From Bacillota bacterium (lineage in GTDB: Bacteria > Bacillota > Clostridia > Oscillospirales > Ruminococcaceae), in the NCBI GenBank assembly GCA_023413185.1, contig JAEZQD010000140.1:1-23754 (forward strand): a stretch of 23,754 nt of DNA, given 5' to 3'. Made by a program: the position numbers and the translations under genes. Positions 20,299 to 23,754 of this stretch are shown here, one piece after another. The notes beneath the pieces were generated by a model that had not been told where the DNA came from, did not search any database, and saw only the letters and a program-made list of their open reading frames with translations. The first letter of the stretch is position 1, and the number at the start of each line of letters is the position of its first letter.

Positions 20299-21750
20299 TT
20301 ATTGCTTCGCGTCGCGCGCGGCAATGAGTTTTTTCACAATTTCGTGTTCGTCAAACGATACGGTGCCAAAGCTGAGCACCTGATAGTCCTCATGCCCTTT
20401 GCCGCACAGCACAATCACATCATCCTGCTGCGCGTTGTCTATCGCCCACCGAATCGCCTCATAGCGGTCTACAATTACCGTATACTCTGCACCCGTCCCC
20501 TGAAACCCGGGTAGGGCGTCGTCAATGATCTGGTTGGGGTCTTCGCTGCGCGGATTGTCGGAGGTAAGGATGGCAAAGTCGCAGTTTTGACCCACCGCGC
20601 GGGTCATCTTGGTGCGTTTGGTTCGGTCGCGGTTGCCTGCGCAGCCAAACAGTGCAACCACGCGTTTGGGGGCGAACTCCCGCACCGCGGAAAGTACCTT
20701 CTCCAGTCCGTCCGGGCTGTGCGCATAATCGCAGATGATGGTAAAATCCTTGCCCGCATACAGAACCTCCGCCCTGCCTTTGACCCCCGTGCAGCGGTTT
20801 AGCCCCTGCACAACCACCGACGGGTCAAGACCCAGCGAAACCATGCAGGCTGCCGCAGCCATCGCGTTGGAGACCGAGAAAGCCCCCGGCATGCAGAAGG
20901 CGACCCGTTCGATAATACCCTTGCCGACGAATGCAAAGTTTACGCCGCTGCTGTGTTTTTCTATGCTTTTAGCAGTGTAATCCGCCATGTCGTCATCCGC
21001 CGAATAGCTTACCGCCTTGCACGGGATCTCTTTGAGCAGGCGTCTGCCGTATTCGTCATCGAGATTGATAATGCCGACCTTACAGCTGTCGAACAGCTTC
21101 TTTTTTGCGTTATAGTAATTCTCCATTGTCAGATGATAGTCCAGATGGTCCTGCGTGAGGTTGGTGAATACGCCCGCCTCGAACAAGCAGCCGTCCAGAC
21201 GATGCTGGTCAAGCGCATGAGAGGACGCCTCCATCACAACATACTCGCAGCCCGCCGCCACCATGCGTCCAAACAACGCGTGCAGCTCGGCGGGGTCGGG
21301 GGTGGTGTGCTTTGCGGGTAAAACCATGTCGGCTATCTCTACATGGATGGTACCGATAAGACCCGTCTTTTTGCCCGCCGACTCTAATATCTGCTTGAGC
21401 AGATAGGTAATGGTCGTTTTACCGTTGGTTCCCGTTACGGCGATAAGCTTTAACTTGCCGGCGGGGTTACCGCTCATCTCGGCACACAGCAATGCATAAG
21501 CGGCCCGTGTGTTCGGTACGATAATCTGGCGGTCAAGCCCCAGTTCGCGCTCTGCGATTACCGCAACCGCACCCTGCTTGATTGCCGCTTCGGCATAATC
21601 GTGTCCGTCAAACTTTTCTCCCTTTATCGCCACAAACAGCGTGTTTGCAGCCACCTTGCGAGAATCGCCGGTGACCAGGGATATCTCGGCGTCAGGCATC
21701 TGTGCGCCAAAAAGGCAGTTTACACGTCCCAAAAGCTGTGACAATAACAT
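20299..21750 (-). CDS. murE: UDP-MurNAc-dipeptide:meso-diaminopimelate ligase MurE
   Basis: A 483-residue Mur ligase adding the third stem residue. It contains TGTNGKTT (ATP loop, near residue 108), HTTPDP, MEASSHALDQHR and the GCAGNRDRTKR region. The specificity motif is DNPR followed by SEDP (398-404), the hallmark of meso-diaminopimelate rather than lysine addition, so the wall is of the A1-gamma type. The ATG at 21750 has GGGAGG 7 bases upstream. It lies 109 bases after the PBP gene; that spacer shows no terminator and only weak promoter-like matches. Confidence 0.96.
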   Translation of the reverse strand: MLLSQLLGRVNCLFGAQMPDAEISLVTGDSRKVAANTLFVAIKGEKFDGHDYAEAAIKQGAVAVIAERELGLDRQIIVPNTRAAYALLCAEMSGNPAGKLKLIAVTGTNGKTTITYLLKQILESAGKKTGLIGTIHVEIADMVLPAKHTTPDPAELHALFGRMVAAGCEYVVMEASSHALDQHRLDGCLFEAGVFTNLTQDHLDYHLTMENYYNAKKKLFDSCKVGIINLDDEYGRRLLKEIPCKAVSYSADDDMADYTAKSIEKHSSGVNFAFVGKGIIERVAFCMPGAFSVSNAMAAAACMVSLGLDPSVVVQGLNRCTGVKGRAEVLYAGKDFTIICDYAHSPDGLEKVLSAVREFAPKRVVALFGCAGNRDRTKRTKMTRAVGQNCDFAILTSDNPRSEDPNQIIDDALPGFQGTGAEYTVIVDRYEAIRWAIDNAQQDDVIVLCGKGHEDYQVLSFGTVSFDEHEIVKKLIAARDAKQ

Positions 21751-21859
21751 TTGCCTGCCTCCCTGCTACTTGTTGCGTTTGGTTATATTAGTATAGTCGC
21801 GATCGCCCGCTTTTATATGACTTTGGTAAAAACAGCCTTGATACACAGTAAGCCCTATC

Positions 21860-23754
21860 CTATTCTACCGCATCATCCACACCAAATACAACATCAATTA
21901 CGGTGCCATGCTCTGCCTCAACGCCAATCATCGACTGGGAGATTGCTTTTGTACCCAACTGATTGCTGCCGCCGCCTACAATGCGGATGTTAAAGCCGGC
22001 ATTGGTTAGTGTTTTGTTTGCCTGCTGTGCGGAAAGCCCAATCACGCTGGGAATGACAGAGGTTTTTGGATTCTGCGACACGGTGTAGAGAATGACCTTG
22101 CCGCCCCTGGGGATGGGCTGCCCGGCAAGGGGATACTGCTTAATGACCGTTTCGCCATTGCCCACAAGCTCGGACTGCAACCCGAGCTTGTTAAGCTCTG
22201 AGGTCGCCTCGTGCGGCTTGCGTCCGACTACGTTTCCGGTGGAGACATCCATCTTTTCCAGCTCCTCGGCGGTGTATGCCGGTTCTATGCCGAGATAGGT
22301 TAAGGTCTCGGAGATAATCGCGCCCGCAACAGGGGCTGCAATGGTGGATCCGTATGCGTTGGAATCTGCCGGTTCGTCAAGAATGACCATAACGGCTATC
22401 TGCGGGTCGTCGGCGGGGGCAAAGCCAAGGAACGAGAGCACATGCTCTTTGACGCCCGTGGTGCTCTGCTTATCGAGCTTTTCGGAGGTGCCCGTCTTGC
22501 CGCCGATGCGGTAACCCTTTATGTATGCGCTGCGTCCGCTTCCCTCGCTGACGACCTTTTCAAGCATCAGCGCAAGCTCTGCGGAAACCTCTTTTGAGAT
22601 TGCCTGCCGCTTTACCTCGGGCTCTATGTTTTCTATAATGTTTTTATCCGAATCGATAATCTGCTTGACTACATGGGGTTCATACAGGTACCCGCCGTTG
22701 ATGGAGGCGGCAATCGCCGTAATCATCTGCATCGGGGTAACCTTAAAGCTTTGACCGAAGGATGCCACCGCAAGGGTATCCGGCTCCTTCTGCAGCACTG
22801 CAAGCGAGTGATAGATGCCACCAGTTTCGCCCGGGAGATCGATGCCCGTGGGTTCGCTGAACCCAAACGCTTTGTAGTACTGTGCGGTGCGTTCTGGTCC
22901 GAGCGCAAGTCCAACCGCCATAAATACGGGGTTACACGAATTCTTTATACCGTCCACAAAGTTTTGTGCACCATGACCCGCATGCTTCCAACAGCCGATG
23001 GAACGACCGTTGACCGTAAGGGAGCCGTTGCAGTAAAACGTGCTGTTGGCGTTTACAACGCCCTCTTCCAGCGCGGACGCCGCCGTAATAATCTTGTAAA
23101 CAGAGCCCGGCTCGTAGGTGTCGGAGATTGCCTTGTTTCGCCACTGAGCCTCTCGTGCCGTTTGCAGCTGCAAAACCCGTTCGTCCTTATCCTCAATCTG
23201 GTTGATTAGGGCGGCCAGTTCTGCGTTTTCTATTGTAAACGGGTCGTTGGGGTCGTAGTCCGGCTCGGTGTCCATCGCGAGCACCTCTCCGGTGGTCACA
23301 TCCATGACAATAGCGGTTGCGCGGTTCTTTACCCCGTACTCAATGACGGCGGTCTCGAGGTTTTTTTCGACGATGTGCTGAATAACCTCGTCGATGGTCA
23401 GCACAAGGGAATATCCGTCCTGTGCGTCGTTGCGAGACTCATATTCAACGGGCATATCCTTGCCCAGTGCATTCTTGATGGATACAATCTTGCCGTCTAC
23501 ACCCTTTAAGTACCGCTCGTAGTAGCTTTCAAGACCGTTTAGACCCTGATGGTCATCGCCCGTAAAGCCGAGGATGGTGGCGGCAAAATCGCCGTAAGGA
23601 TAATAGCGTTTGTAATCCTCGTTAAGTACAATGCCGGTAATCTTATTCTCGCTGATAAATGCACGAATAGCGTCGGCTTCGGCTTGCTCTACGCGACGCT
23701 TAATCAGTTCATAATAGTTCTTTTTTTGAGATTTTTCAAGTACTCGCTGCTCAT
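21860..23754 (-). CDS. Class B penicillin-binding transpeptidase with PASTA domains (FtsI/PBP2B or SpoVD), 5' end missing
   Basis: The frame is open through the right edge of the window, so the N-terminus with its membrane anchor is missing; about 630 residues are visible. The first 100 belong to the PBP dimerisation region (FAATILGFTGDDHQGLNGLE, YYERYLKGVDG). The transpeptidase domain has the active-site SxxK as EPGSVYK, the SxN as NSCNPVF, and the KTGT motif. Two PASTA-like repeats form the C-terminus, one around VVGRKPHEATSELNKLGL and one around VIGLSAQQANKTLTNAGF. It cross-links new septal or cortex peptidoglycan together with FtsW/SpoVE. Two PASTA repeats and the gene order fit both vegetative PBP2B and SpoVD, so no symbol is given. 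Confidence 0.93.
   Translation of the reverse strand, partial: EQRVLEKSQKKNYYELIKRRVEQAEADAIRAFISENKITGIVLNEDYKRYYPYGDFAATILGFTGDDHQGLNGLESYYERYLKGVDGKIVSIKNALGKDMPVEYESRNDAQDGYSLVLTIDEVIQHIVEKNLETAVIEYGVKNRATAIVMDVTTGEVLAMDTEPDYDPNDPFTIENAELAALINQIEDKDERVLQLQTAREAQWRNKAISDTYEPGSVYKIITAASALEEGVVNANSTFYCNGSLTVNGRSIGCWKHAGHGAQNFVDGIKNSCNPVFMAVGLALGPERTAQYYKAFGFSEPTGIDLPGETGGIYHSLAVLQKEPDTLAVASFGQSFKVTPMQMITAIAASINGGYLYEPHVVKQIIDSDKNIIENIEPEVKRQAISKEVSAELALMLEKVVSEGSGRSAYIKGYRIGGKTGTSEKLDKQSTTGVKEHVLSFLGFAPADDPQIAVMVILDEPADSNAYGSTIAAPVAGAIISETLTYLGIEPAYTAEELEKMDVSTGNVVGRKPHEATSELNKLGLQSELVGNGETVIKQYPLAGQPIPRGGKVILYTVSQNPKTSVIPSVIGLSAQQANKTLTNAGFNIRIVGGGSNQLGTKAISQSMIGVEAEHGTVIDVVFGVDDAVE

Noticed and set aside
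1..23754. Search for tRNA or rRNA genes, CRISPR arrays, phage genes, transposases, toxin-antitoxin or defence systems
   Set aside because: None was seen. Apart from the possible non-autonomous element at 433-536, the window shows no sign of recent mobile DNA.

Overview
The window looks like a chromosome segment from a spore-forming, low-to-medium GC Gram-positive of the class Clostridia, probably near Oscillospiraceae/Ruminococcaceae. The reasons are an intact sporulation sigma factor (SigK), a cotJABC spore-coat operon, strong GGAGG-type ribosome binding sites with several TTG/GTG starts, and a mesodiaminopimelate-type MurE. No tRNA, rRNA, CRISPR array, phage gene or transposase was seen. 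The taxonomic placement is inference.

Layout. 1-382: the end of a sugar-type ABC permease and its terminator. 402-1316: a 104-bp MITE-like hairpin element directly in front of sigK, then sigK and a bidirectional terminator. 1336-4126 (minus): a zinc/manganese uptake operon (znuA-znuC-znuB) with a clear sigma-A promoter and a Fur-family (Zur-like) palindrome just downstream of it. 4269-4739 (plus): two very small unknown proteins that seem to share a helical motif, ending in a bidirectional terminator. 4763-8684 (minus): a hexuronate catabolic operon (uxaC, a KDPG aldolase fused to a VOC domain, KDG kinase), preceded by about 350 nt of gene-free, highly structured sequence that looks like a non-coding RNA or long leader with its own promoter and a perfect 12-bp palindrome. 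8914-10170 (plus): a zinc-ribbon membrane protein and a serine-rich lipoprotein, both unknown. 10374-11537 (minus): cotJA-cotJB-cotJC. 11605-23754 (minus): a dcw-type division and cell-wall cluster, in transcription order ftsI/spoVD (cut by the window edge), murE, murF, mraY, ftsW/spoVE, murG, murA, divIB, ftsZ, and a small membrane protein, closed by a strong terminator.

How the genes work together. The dcw genes make lipid II (MurA at the first committed step; MurE and MurF adding amino acids; MraY and MurG making lipids I and II) and polymerise and cross-link it at the septum (FtsW/SpoVE, FtsI/SpoVD, DivIB, FtsZ). murD, murB, murC and ftsA are not in the covered part of the cluster. UxaC isomerises hexuronates; KDG kinase and KDPG aldolase later convert ketodeoxygluconate to pyruvate and glyceraldehyde-3-phosphate. 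The steps between them (uxaB/uxuA) must be encoded elsewhere.

Most of the window is well-known housekeeping content. The parts that deserve attention are the structured region at about 8348-8625, the element upstream of sigK, the twin small proteins, the aldolase-VOC fusion, and the unusual composition of the dcw cluster. All calls were made by reading the sequence, without database searches.
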